Below are positions 16,278 to 24,939 of a DNA stretch of 64,000 bases, piece by piece (position 1 is the first letter of the stretch; the number at the start of each line of letters is the position of its first letter). The position numbers were made by a program, and so were the translations under genes. This DNA comes from Occallatibacter gabretensis (GTDB taxonomy: Bacteria > Acidobacteriota > Terriglobia > Terriglobales > Acidobacteriaceae), in the NCBI RefSeq assembly GCF_001449115.1, contig NZ_LAIJ01000002.1, positions 310,001-374,000 on the forward strand. The letters are read 5' to 3'. Under the pieces are notes generated by a model. It was not told the origin of the DNA. It saw only the letters and a list, made by a program, of their open reading frames with translations, and made no database searches.

Positions 16278-17612
16278 ATGACAGAATTCCAAACAATCGT
16301 ATCGACTCGGCGAAGTTTTCTCGCCACTTCAGCAGCCGCAGGTGCAATGGGTCTTCTCGGACTTGCCGAACCGACCGACGCTCGCGCTGCAAGCAGCCAA
16401 CCGGAGAACAAGGGATCGAGTAGCGCGAATGGAGACTCATCCATCCGCCCCTACCGTATCAACGTTCCGCAAGCAGACCTAGCAGATTTGCGCAGGCGCA
16501 TCGCTGCGACGCGGTGGCCGGAGAAGGAGACAGTAAGCGATGTAACGCAAGGCGTTCAACTCGCGACGATGCGGAAACTCGCGAAATATTGGGAAAAGGA
16601 TTATGACTGGCGGAAAGTTGAAGTGAGGCTGAACGCCCTTCCGCAATTCGTGACGACCATCGACGGGCTCGATATCCATTTCATTCATGTCCGGTCGAAG
16701 CATGCGAACGCATTGCCGATCATCATCACCCATGGTTGGCCCGGATCGATCATTGAGCAGCTAAAGATTATCGGCCCACTTACCGATCCCACGGCATTTG
16801 GTGGCACTGCAGAAGACGCTTTTGACGTAGTCATTCCTTCACTGCCGGGTTATGGGTTTTCGGCAAAACCGACTACAACTGGCTGGGATCCGAAGCGCAT
16901 TGCTAGCGCCTGGACTGTGCTGATGAAACGCCTCGGGTACACGCGATTTGTAGCGCAAGGAGGCGACTGGGGGAATTCTGTTACAGAGCTGATGGCTCTA
17001 CAATTGCCTCCGGAGTTGATTGGAATTCACACCAATATGCCGGGTACGGTTCCTGCAGATATTGAACAGGCACTCCAGTTAAGGCAACCGCCGCCATACG
17101 CACTTTCAGCCGACGAGGATCGCGCTTGGGAGCAGCTCGACTTTTTTTATAAGCACGGTCTTGGATATGCGCAAGAGATGTCCGGTCGTCCGCAAACGCT
17201 CTACGCCCTTGAGGATTCACCTATCGGACTGGCCGCCTGGATACTCGATCACGACGCCAGTAGCCAGGCACTCATCGCGCGTGTTTTCGACGGACAGACG
17301 GAGGGTCTGACACGAGATGACGTTCTCGAAAATATCACGCTGTACTGGTTGACCAAGACAGCGGTCTCGTCGGCTCGTCTTTATTGGGAATATAAAGGCG
17401 GCTTCTTCGATCCGAGGGGCGTCTCCATCCCGGTTGCCGTAAGCGCCTTCCCGGACGAGATTTATCAGGCCCCGAAGACTTGGACGGAGAAAGCGTATTC
17501 CAAACTGATCTATTACAACCGACCCGCGAAGGGTGGGCATTTCGCGGCATGGGAGCAGCCAGAGTTCTTTTCCCAAGAAATGCGAGCAGCGTTCCGTTCA
17601 CTACGCGGTTAA
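16278..17612 (+). CDS. Tat-exported epoxide hydrolase paralogue
   Basis: The 444-residue protein begins with a twin-arginine signal (STRRSFLATSAAAGAMGLLG, residues 10-29). The EHN domain (IRPYRINVPQADLADLRRRI) and alpha/beta-hydrolase core follow with HGWPGS, GGDWGNS (nucleophile Asp) and GGHFAAWEQPEFF (His). It is closely related to the protein encoded at 14174-15469 along its whole length, but uses a different export route. AAGGAGA lies upstream of ATG 16278. Tat export suggests folding, or cofactor or partner binding, before transport. An SDR gene follows. Confidence 0.9.
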   Translation: MTEFQTIVSTRRSFLATSAAAGAMGLLGLAEPTDARAASSQPENKGSSSANGDSSIRPYRINVPQADLADLRRRIAATRWPEKETVSDVTQGVQLATMRKLAKYWEKDYDWRKVEVRLNALPQFVTTIDGLDIHFIHVRSKHANALPIIITHGWPGSIIEQLKIIGPLTDPTAFGGTAEDAFDVVIPSLPGYGFSAKPTTTGWDPKRIASAWTVLMKRLGYTRFVAQGGDWGNSVTELMALQLPPELIGIHTNMPGTVPADIEQALQLRQPPPYALSADEDRAWEQLDFFYKHGLGYAQEMSGRPQTLYALEDSPIGLAAWILDHDASSQALIARVFDGQTEGLTRDDVLENITLYWLTKTAVSSARLYWEYKGGFFDPRGVSIPVAVSAFPDEIYQAPKTWTEKAYSKLIYYNRPAKGGHFAAWEQPEFFSQEMRAAFRSLRG

Positions 17613-17699
17613 GCCTACGGCGGGAGTGCATGTCGCGTGTGCGCAGGCACTCCCACGTCATCACGATGAAATCGATCGAACCACATAGGAGAAAAGACG

Positions 17700-18557
17700 A
17701 TGTCCTCAATAGTCAATAAGGAGCGCAGTCGCTTCTTGAGTAACGCCCTCAGCAATTCAAGTTCAAAGGGCACGGCCGTGATTACGGGAGCTTCTTCCGG
17801 CATAGGTGCCATCTACGCCGATCAGTTAGCGAGTCGGGGATACGATCTGATCCTCGTCGCTCGCAATCGAGAGCGCCTTAGCGCGGTAGCAAAGCGTGTC
17901 AGCGAAGATACCGGCCGCCCCGTTGAGATCATTGTCGCGGACCTGGGCGACCGAGCGGATCTCGCTCAGGTTGAGCAGGTCTTACGGAAGGACGCGAAAA
18001 TCACTCTGCTGGTTAACAATGCGGGCGTAGGTGTGCCGACACCGTTCCTAGCCGCAGGTATCGAAAAGATTGCTCAAATGATCGAACTCAATGTTACCGC
18101 TCTTGTGAGGCTAACCTATGCCGTCATGCCAGCATTTGTGGAGAGGGCCAACGGAGCGGTTATCAATATCTCTTCGGCACTGGGTATTGCTCCTGAATTA
18201 CTTAACGGCGTCTATGGGGGCACCAAGGCTTTCGTTCTGGCCTTTGGCCTTTCACTCCACAAGGAGTTCAGCGGGCGCGGAATCCGCATTCAGACAGTCG
18301 TGCCAGGTGCGACCGCGACCGACTTCTGGGAACTCTCCGCGACTCCACTCAATGGACTCCCAGCAGAAGTTGTGATGAATGCCGACGATATGGTCGAAGC
18401 CGCCATTGCCGGCTTCGAATTGGGCGAGATAATCACCATCCCCTCACTGCCCGACGTCGCTGATTGGGAGACCTACGAGGCAGCGCGACAAAATCTGATA
18501 CCGAAGTTATCCCTGAGTTCTCCTGCCGGGCGATACGTGTCGGCCCATCAAAGCTAG
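17700..18557 (+). CDS. Short-chain dehydrogenase/reductase
   Basis: The 285-residue protein has TGASSGIGAIYADQLASRG near residue 27 (cofactor binding), NNAGVG, NISSALG and YGGTK (catalytic Ser, Tyr, Lys). A 24-residue N-terminal extension precedes the Rossmann fold. The size and the IQTVVPGATATDFW segment fit the DltE/SDR-a type acting on carbonyl substrates. AGGAGA precedes the ATG. The gene is followed 8 nt later by a response regulator, so the pair is likely co-transcribed with the epoxide hydrolase. Confidence 0.85.
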   Translation: MSSIVNKERSRFLSNALSNSSSKGTAVITGASSGIGAIYADQLASRGYDLILVARNRERLSAVAKRVSEDTGRPVEIIVADLGDRADLAQVEQVLRKDAKITLLVNNAGVGVPTPFLAAGIEKIAQMIELNVTALVRLTYAVMPAFVERANGAVINISSALGIAPELLNGVYGGTKAFVLAFGLSLHKEFSGRGIRIQTVVPGATATDFWELSATPLNGLPAEVVMNADDMVEAAIAGFELGEIITIPSLPDVADWETYEAARQNLIPKLSLSSPAGRYVSAHQS

Positions 18558-18565
18558 GAGAAACG

Positions 18566-19213
18566 ATGCGGAAAGAGATGAACGATATTGTCCTTGTAGA
18601 CGACAATCCGGCAATCCTCTATGGGCTTTCAGAGATATTCAAAAGACGGGGCTACACCGTTCGTACAGCCTCAGATGGATTCTCGACCCTGGCGCTGTTA
18701 AGAGATCGAATTCCGGGCATTCTCCTGTCTGATCTCAATATGCCAGGCATGTCGGGGTACGAGCTCCTGTCGGTCGTGCGACGTCGATTCCCAGTAATCG
18801 CAGTCATCGCCATGAGTGGAGCGCACTCAGGCATGTTCGTTCCTTCGGGGGTTGCGGCAGATGCGTTTTATGCTAAAGGTTCAAATGGCGCAGCTCGATT
18901 ATTTGAGATCTTATGGTCGATCGAGGATAGAGACTCACGTGAATCGTTGCGAGCTTCGGTACCGATTTGGATACCGAACCTGTCGGCTCATGAATGTGGC
19001 GGGTCAGCCGTAGCAGTATCTTGCCCAGAATGTCTGCGGGCTTTTTTCAATCCAGTTAGCCGGGGGAAGGGCTCAACTTACCTGACATCTTGCCCACACT
19101 GCTTCTATCCGGTGCAACTGGCAATCGCCACGCAACCCGGCGAGATGGATACAACTTCTCTCGGGTTGCACAGAAGTGCTAGCCAGCCTGGAGTCGCAAT
19201 CTATGGGGACTGA
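18566..19213 (+). CDS. Response-regulator receiver fused to a zinc-ribbon-like tail
   Basis: The 215-residue protein has a receiver domain at residues 7-120: acidic pair D12-D13, phospho-acceptor D56 (LLSDLNMPG) and K104 (FYAKGS). Instead of a DNA-binding output domain, the tail carries two CxxC pairs (C153/C156 in SCPECLRAFF and C176/C179 in SCPHCFYP), the spacing of a zinc ribbon. CTAGGAGAAACG supports ATG 18566. Its first residues are closely matched by a gene fragment at 41247. The partner kinase may be the one encoded at 20476-23505. Confidence 0.75.
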   Translation: MRKEMNDIVLVDDNPAILYGLSEIFKRRGYTVRTASDGFSTLALLRDRIPGILLSDLNMPGMSGYELLSVVRRRFPVIAVIAMSGAHSGMFVPSGVAADAFYAKGSNGAARLFEILWSIEDRDSRESLRASVPIWIPNLSAHECGGSAVAVSCPECLRAFFNPVSRGKGSTYLTSCPHCFYPVQLAIATQPGEMDTTSLGLHRSASQPGVAIYGD

Positions 19214-19398
19214 GTGCATGTCGGACCTCGTCGGCCAATGATCAGCACATTTTGCAGCGTCCTCGTAATCGCCGTACTAAAAGGAACCTTCCTAAAACTG
19301 TTCGTGTCTGGAGAAGACCCTGGCAGTAAAACACGGGAATCAAAGAACGGGCAAATCGAGAAGAATTCTAGCCCCAACGAATTCATTGCGTTTAAGCT

Positions 19399-20073
19399 TT
19401 AGGTCTTCGGAGCAACCGTAAGGCGAAGCCGCACAGCCATTTTGACTAAGTCCGCAAGAGAAGCGGCGTTCATCTTTCGCATAACATTGCCTCGATGAGT
19501 TTTCACGGTGATCACGCTGATACCGAGTTCTCCGCCGATCTGTTTGTTCAAGCGACCCGTCACGACGAGCGCCATAACCTCCCGTTCCCGGCGCGTGAGC
19601 GAGGCATAACTATCGCGGATCGCTCGTACTTTCTCCTGGTGGCCGAGAGTAACTTGGCTTCGTTCGATAGCATTCCCGATAACGCCTAACAGAACATCTT
19701 CGCTCACTGGCTTTTCCAGAAACTCGACGGCACCCGCTTTCATGGCTTGAACAGACATTGGGATATCGCCTGCCCCAGTGATGAAGATAATGGGTATGTC
19801 GATGCGGTCCAAGGCAATACGCTTCTGCAAGTCGAGTCCGTTGAGATCAGGAAGACCGACGTCTAGTACTAGACAACTTGGAGTTGGGGTCCGGGGATAG
19901 GAAAGAAACTCCTCAGCGGACGCGAACACCTCGGGCCGCCAGCCAGCGCAACGAATCAAGGATTCCAACGACTCGCGTACCGAGATGTCATCGTCTACAA
20001 CAAACACTGTAGCTGTCGCTTGGGGCATAAGTAAGGGTCTCGAAGCATGTTGAATTACTGTTGCTAGGTTCAT
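19399..20073 (-). CDS. FixJ/NarL-type response regulator
   Basis: The 224-residue protein has a receiver domain with D27-D29, phospho-acceptor D71 (LVLDVGLPDLNG), T/A switch region IIFITGAGD and K (FLEKPVS). A LuxR-type helix-turn-helix follows (LTRREREVMALVVTGRLNKQIGGELG, about 155-210). GAGGA precedes the start. It is encoded downstream of, and on the same strand as, the single-domain regulator and the large kinase, forming a phosphorelay operon with FixLJ-like organisation. Confidence 0.85.
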   Translation of the reverse strand: MNLATVIQHASRPLLMPQATATVFVVDDDISVRESLESLIRCAGWRPEVFASAEEFLSYPRTPTPSCLVLDVGLPDLNGLDLQKRIALDRIDIPIIFITGAGDIPMSVQAMKAGAVEFLEKPVSEDVLLGVIGNAIERSQVTLGHQEKVRAIRDSYASLTRREREVMALVVTGRLNKQIGGELGISVITVKTHRGNVMRKMNAASLADLVKMAVRLRLTVAPKT

Positions 20074-20104
20074 AAGTCCTCGTCAAGCAAATTCGACTTT
20101 TTAC

Positions 20105-20476
20105 TCAGTTCACACAGAGGGCCCTATCAAGCGCCTTGAGAAGAGTGGCTTCACTGACGGGCTTGAAAAGGCAGTCTACCGCGCCCTGTTCGAGCATGCG
20201 CGGTCGGATGGTCTCATCTTCATCTGCGGTAATAAAAACTATCGGAATCTCTTGCCGCCGGAGGATCAACTCTCGTTGGAGGTCGGGACCGGTCATGCCG
20301 GGCAAGGCGATATCGAGAATAAGGCATTTAGTTGCGCTGATGCTATCGGACGCGAGGAACTCTTCAGCAGATGAGAATGCTTTGACCGCAAAGCCGAATT
20401 CCTTCAGCAAGTCAGGAAGTGACTCAAGTACGGACTCGTCATCATCTACAAGTGATACGAGTGAAGAAATAGCCAT
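20105..20476 (-). CDS. Single-domain response regulator
   Basis: The 123-residue protein is a receiver domain only: D11-D13, D55 in LILDIALPG, IVFITADED and K in CLFKPVS. With no output domain it may act as a phosphate sink or relay between the kinase and the FixJ-type regulator. Its start overlaps the kinase stop codon, so the two are translationally coupled. Confidence 0.85.
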   Translation of the reverse strand: MAISSLVSLVDDDESVLESLPDLLKEFGFAVKAFSSAEEFLASDSISATKCLILDIALPGMTGPDLQRELILRRQEIPIVFITADEDETIRPRMLEQGAVDCLFKPVSEATLLKALDRALCVN

Positions 20477-23400
20477 TACGGGTTCCCCATGACGCGGGCC
20501 GCTTTTGTTGCAGCGACGGGCGTCTGAATGGTGTCGATACTGTCGACACCGGTTACAGCCCCGGGTCCTCGAGGAATTGAAAAGGAAAATGTAGCTCCGG
20601 GACCACTATTCGGCGCTGCCCATAGACGTCCGCGATGTTTTTCGATTATGGAGCGGCTTATTGAAAGCCCGATTCCCATACCGCTGGTCTTTGTTGTGTA
20701 GAAAGCTTGAAAAAGCTTGTCGACAGCCTCAGAATCTAGTCCTACCCCCGTATCTTGTACGGTCAAACGCACACGATCTCCTTCGTCTCCCTCGGTCTTA
20801 ATCACCAGCTGTCTAGGCCGATCCGTGACGGAACTCATTGCGTCGGACGCGTTTCGCAGAAGGTTGAGAATTACCTGCTGAAGTTGGACACGATCGCCTA
20901 TAACGAGCGGGAGGTCGCTGGCGAGTTCTGACCGCAAGATGACGCGATTTCGTTGCAGGTCACTCAGGGACAAGGCCACTACCTCGCGCGCAGCTTCGTT
21001 TAGGTCTACAGATTCGGTAACGGCTTCGGCCTTTCTGAAGAGCGCGCGCAAGCGCTTAATAACGTCAGAGGCACGATTTCCGTCGCGGAGCGTACGTCGC
21101 GCTGTCTCGAGTGCTCCTTCGATATTGGGAGGATCGGCCGCCAACATGCGCAGACAAGTGCTCGCATTGTTCACGATGCCGAACAACGGCTGGTTCACTT
21201 CGTGGGCGATGGATGCCGTCATGGCTCCTAGGCTTGTGACCCGGGCTACATGAGCGAGCTCCGAACGCACTTTACTCAGCGCCTGGTCTGAAAGCCGGCG
21301 TTCTGTTACGTCTTGGACGGCACCGATGTGCTCCATTTGGCCCGCTTCGTCCACAATTCCATGAGCGATCATATGGAGGTACTTAGTTGAGCCATCTTGC
21401 ATCTGGAGCCGATGCTCGTACTCGAAGTCTTGGCCGGCTTGCGCGCGGGCTACCATGTCGTGCATTAATGGGAAGTCGTCTGGGTGCACGCGTGAGCCGA
21501 TGAGTTCGAGCGTCACTGTCAACGCCGGATCAAACTCGAAGATGCGATAGGCCTGCTCCGACCAAGTTATTTCACCGGTTGCCACTCGCCATGAAAAACT
21601 TCCTGTCAAGCTAAGCTGCTGAGCTTTCGCAAGGAATGCTTCGCTGCGCGTCAACGCCGCCTCACCTTGCGCGCGCTCGATTGCGATGCTTGCAATATGG
21701 GTGAATTGGCCGATTAGTGCCTGGTCCCGAAGCGTGGGTGTTCGAGGGTCTTTGTAGTAGATGGCGAAGATCCCGATTACGGTTCCATTGGTGGACGATA
21801 TGGGAGTCGACCAACAGGCCTTCAGTCCGTTTGCCAAAGCCATAGGGCACCATGCGTATTCCGCCCACCGTCCATCAAGTGTAATGTCGGCGGCGATCAC
21901 CTGTTCATTCAGGCACACCGCCGTGGCGCAGGGTCCCGAACTGATGACTAGCGGAAGCCCATCAACGGACGCATTGAAACTGACCGGGAGACTCGGCCCG
22001 GCCGCGTGCTGAAGGTGAGTGCGCGTTGGGTCGACCAATAGAACGCTGCAATAACTGCTGGTGACAGTGGCTTCAACAAAATGACAAAGGTCTTCGAGAA
22101 TCGATCTCAACGGGGTACCGCTGGCAACCCTTTCTAACAAACGCTTCTCGCCCGCAAGCAGAGAATCGGCTTGCTTGCGATCTTCAATATCCGTGTTCAA
22201 GCCGTACCATCTGATGATTCGACCAGTCTCATCTCGCAACGGAACGGCTCGAATCAAGAACCAGCGGCAGCTGCCATCGAAACGGCGAAATCTCGCTTCA
22301 AACTCGCCAGGCTCTCCAGACGCCAGCAGAGATGCCCAAGAGCCTGTCAATCGTTCCGCATCCTCCGGGTGAAGAGTCTTTGCCCAGCCGGACCCGCCTG
22401 CGTCCTCAAGTCCGACGCCCGTATAGTCGCACCATGCTTGATTCAAAAAGTCCACGTTTCCGTCAGGACCGGCGCTCCAAACGAGCCCGGGAATTGCGTC
22501 GATCGTTGTGCGGAGTCGGCCTTCCGATGCCTTAAGTTCATCGAGTGCCTTTGATAGTGACATCTGTGACTGTTGGCGTTCGATGGCGATACTCGCGATG
22601 TGATTGAACTGGGCGATTAACACTTGGTCTTCGGTGGTGGGTGTTCTCGGTTCCTTGTAATAGATCGCGAAGGCGCCGAGAACCTTTCCGATCGTGGAAG
22701 AAATGGGGGTCGACCAGCATGATCGCAGTCCGTGCGCCAAGGCCATCGGACACCACTGATATTCCTCCCAGCGCGTTTCCAAGGCGAGATCGACGGAGAT
22801 AACTTGTTCGTTGAGGTAAGCGGCCATCGCACACGGGCCAGAGTCAGTGTTTACGGGGCGCCCTTCAATGGCGGCGGTGAAGGTATAGGGAAGGCTCGGC
22901 GCAGCCCCGTGCTCAAGATGAGTCCCGGAACTGTCCACCAGTACAACACTGCAGTACGAAGCGGTAGCCGTGGCTTCGACAAGACGGCAAAGCTCACCGA
23001 GTATCTCCGATATCGAGTTGCCGCCCGCAACCATTTCGAGTAATCGGTTTTCGCTTGCCAACAGAGTTTCCGCTCGTCGGCGATCTTCAACGTCGTTAAG
23101 TAGGAAGTACCAGTTGAGAATGTGGCCCGCCGAGTCTCGGACTGGGAGCGCGCGACCATGAAACCACCGGTAGACGCCGTCGAAACGCCGCAGACGGTAC
23201 TCGAGATCGTAGGGGCAGCCAGTGGTCATCGAAAGCTTGAAGGCTTCGACCAGACGGGGAAGGTCATCAGGATAAACGATGCCGCCTGCCGTCCAGTTTC
23301 TTAGCTCATCGGGCGTCTTGCCGAAAAATTCCAAAACCGGAAGGCTAAAGAGCTCAAGCTCACCTGTAGCGGCGGCTGTAATCACCAGCCCTGGGATTCC

Positions 23401-23505
23401 ATCTAAAATGTCGCAAAATCGAGCCGCGCCGACAGACGAGGTGTGAAGTCCAGTGGCACATCCTGGATCGCCTGGTTTTCCGGTATTCCGCGGCTCGTAC
23501 CCCAT
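20476..23505 (-). CDS. Multi-sensor histidine kinase with tandem PAS-GAF pairs
   Basis: The 1009-residue protein has no membrane segment, so sensing is cytoplasmic. Domain order: PAS (about 30-150), GAF (160-300), PAS (320-445), GAF (455-600), PAS (610-735), HisKA with SIAHEVNQPLFGI (phospho-His), and HATPase with NLLRNASDAM, DTGVGL and GMGIGLSIS. The two PAS-GAF units are obvious duplicates (compare SYCSVVLVD...WCPMALAHGLRSCWSTPISS with SYCSVLLVD...WCPMALANGLKACWSTPISS). The kinase type resembles FixL-like and NtrB-like kinases. Conserved Cys in the GAF copies could sense redox state. No strong start signal is visible. Confidence 0.85.
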   Translation of the reverse strand: MGYEPRNTGKPGDPGCATGLHTSSVGAARFCDILDGIPGLVITAAATGELELFSLPVLEFFGKTPDELRNWTAGGIVYPDDLPRLVEAFKLSMTTGCPYDLEYRLRRFDGVYRWFHGRALPVRDSAGHILNWYFLLNDVEDRRRAETLLASENRLLEMVAGGNSISEILGELCRLVEATATASYCSVVLVDSSGTHLEHGAAPSLPYTFTAAIEGRPVNTDSGPCAMAAYLNEQVISVDLALETRWEEYQWCPMALAHGLRSCWSTPISSTIGKVLGAFAIYYKEPRTPTTEDQVLIAQFNHIASIAIERQQSQMSLSKALDELKASEGRLRTTIDAIPGLVWSAGPDGNVDFLNQAWCDYTGVGLEDAGGSGWAKTLHPEDAERLTGSWASLLASGEPGEFEARFRRFDGSCRWFLIRAVPLRDETGRIIRWYGLNTDIEDRKQADSLLAGEKRLLERVASGTPLRSILEDLCHFVEATVTSSYCSVLLVDPTRTHLQHAAGPSLPVSFNASVDGLPLVISSGPCATAVCLNEQVIAADITLDGRWAEYAWCPMALANGLKACWSTPISSTNGTVIGIFAIYYKDPRTPTLRDQALIGQFTHIASIAIERAQGEAALTRSEAFLAKAQQLSLTGSFSWRVATGEITWSEQAYRIFEFDPALTVTLELIGSRVHPDDFPLMHDMVARAQAGQDFEYEHRLQMQDGSTKYLHMIAHGIVDEAGQMEHIGAVQDVTERRLSDQALSKVRSELAHVARVTSLGAMTASIAHEVNQPLFGIVNNASTCLRMLAADPPNIEGALETARRTLRDGNRASDVIKRLRALFRKAEAVTESVDLNEAAREVVALSLSDLQRNRVILRSELASDLPLVIGDRVQLQQVILNLLRNASDAMSSVTDRPRQLVIKTEGDEGDRVRLTVQDTGVGLDSEAVDKLFQAFYTTKTSGMGIGLSISRSIIEKHRGRLWAAPNSGPGATFSFSIPRGPGAVTGVDSIDTIQTPVAATKAARVMGNP

Positions 23506-23604
23506 CCGATAAGGATGCGCCTCTTTTGGGGTGCGCGTCCATCATCCTTTGGTCTCGGTTTTTACCCGGAGTCGTATCCGCCTCAGGGTAAAACCATGAG
23601 GCCG

Positions 23605-23702
23605 ATACCTTTGTCCCATAGATTCTCGCCAATGTTTATGGTGTGATCGCAAGTGTCCGAATGACCGGATTCTACTGAGTTAACCTGCCATGACAAAGGT
23701 AT
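23605..23702. promoter_or_regulatory. Divergent control region with separated half-sites
   Basis: ATACCTTTGTC (23605-23615) and GACAAAGGTAT (23692-23702) are a perfect 11-bp inverted repeat 76 nt apart, between the kinase (minus) and the thioredoxin-like gene (plus). Each half contains the AAGGTAT half-site of the palindromes seen at 15777, 16156, 26994 and 41026. Looping by the same regulator is possible. Confidence 0.4.
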
Positions 23703-23754
23703 GGTGGTCGTCGTGCATCACCTGCCAGGAAGAGCAATAAAGAGGTTCTGAACA

Positions 23755-24879
23755 ATGAGATCTAAGCCGCTACCGACGCAGCAGCAAATTCCGGCGGACA
23801 TCGATCATAACCGTCGTCGCTTTCTAGGAACTTCGACCATGGCGATTGTCGCGGCCCAATTTGGCTTAATCGGTTGCGCAAATGCCCAATCAAACAAGGG
23901 GGCAGTTCGACTAGCTTCTGAAGGTTCGATGCCGTCTCTTGCCGGCGCGACCGAGTGGCTAAATTCGCCTCCGTTGACTCCAGCAAGCCTGCGCGGGAAG
24001 ATCGTTCTTATTAACTTCTGGACCTTCTCGTGCATCAACTCACTTCGTCAACTTCCTTATCTCAGGGCATGGACGGCAAAGTATAAGGATCAGGGATTGG
24101 TAGTCGTTGGTGTACAGGCGCCGGAGTTCGAATTCGAAAGGAGCCTCGATGACGTTCGCTGGGCCAGGAAGACCATGAAGCTCGACTATCCGATCGCGAT
24201 CGATAACGATCATGCGATATGGCGCGCCTTCAACAACAACGCGTGGCCGGCGCTTTACTTCGTCGATGCAACCGGACGCATTCGCCATCATCAACTCGGT
24301 GAAGGCAACTATGATCGAGCCGAACTGATCATTCAACAATTGCTCGCTGAAATCGGGAATTCGAGCGTCGCTAGCGGCTTTACTTCGGTCGATGCGCGTG
24401 GTCCGGAAGCTCCTGCCGATTGGAACAGCCTGCGATCTCCGGAAACCTATGTTGGCTACGAGCGAGCAGAGAACTTCGCATCACCCGGCGGGGTGGCGAC
24501 AAATAAGAGTCACAACTATGCTGCCCCGGCGCACTTGAAACTCAATCAATGGGCCCTCTCTGGTGATTGGACAATACACAAACAGGGTGGTGTCCTCAAC
24601 AAGATGAATGGTGGCATCTCATATCGGTTTCATGCTCGTGATCTTCACCTGGTCATGGGACCGGCGAGCCGAGGAGCATCTGTGCGATTCCGTGTGCTCA
24701 TCGATCAACAGCCTCCGGTCGCTGCTCACGGAGGCGATGTTGATCCTCAGGGCAACGGCACGATCGTCGAGCAGCGGCTCTATCAACTCATTCGACAAAC
24801 AGAGCCAATTGTTGACCGACAGTTCGACATCGAATTTCTCGATCCCGGAGCTGAAGCTTTTGTGTTCACTTTCGGCTAA
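23755..24879 (+). CDS. Tat-exported thioredoxin-like lipoprotein with CxxS centre
   Basis: The 374-residue protein has a twin-arginine motif (NRRRFLGTST, residues 19-28) and LIGC at 38-41, a likely lipobox. The thioredoxin-like domain (about 65-200) matches the TlpA/DipZ C-terminal type (GKIVLINFWTFSCINSLRQLPYLRAW). A beta-rich DipZ-type domain follows (YVGYERAENFASPGG to the end). Relatives carry CxxC, but here the centre is C93-I-N-S96, so the second cysteine is a serine. Such a change favours isomerase or mixed-disulfide trapping over reduction. An alternative is a sequencing difference. Confidence 0.75.
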   Translation: MRSKPLPTQQQIPADIDHNRRRFLGTSTMAIVAAQFGLIGCANAQSNKGAVRLASEGSMPSLAGATEWLNSPPLTPASLRGKIVLINFWTFSCINSLRQLPYLRAWTAKYKDQGLVVVGVQAPEFEFERSLDDVRWARKTMKLDYPIAIDNDHAIWRAFNNNAWPALYFVDATGRIRHHQLGEGNYDRAELIIQQLLAEIGNSSVASGFTSVDARGPEAPADWNSLRSPETYVGYERAENFASPGGVATNKSHNYAAPAHLKLNQWALSGDWTIHKQGGVLNKMNGGISYRFHARDLHLVMGPASRGASVRFRVLIDQQPPVAAHGGDVDPQGNGTIVEQRLYQLIRQTEPIVDRQFDIEFLDPGAEAFVFTFG

Positions 24880-24939
24880 TCCAGAGACTGCCATCGACAT
24901 CGGTGCCTATTGATCTCATAAATAAAGAAGGCGTGAAGC

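Noticed and set aside
19214-19402. 62-residue plus-strand frame after the zinc-ribbon regulator
   Set aside because: It has a weak GTG start and no ribosome-binding site, and it overlaps the end of the convergent FixJ-type gene.
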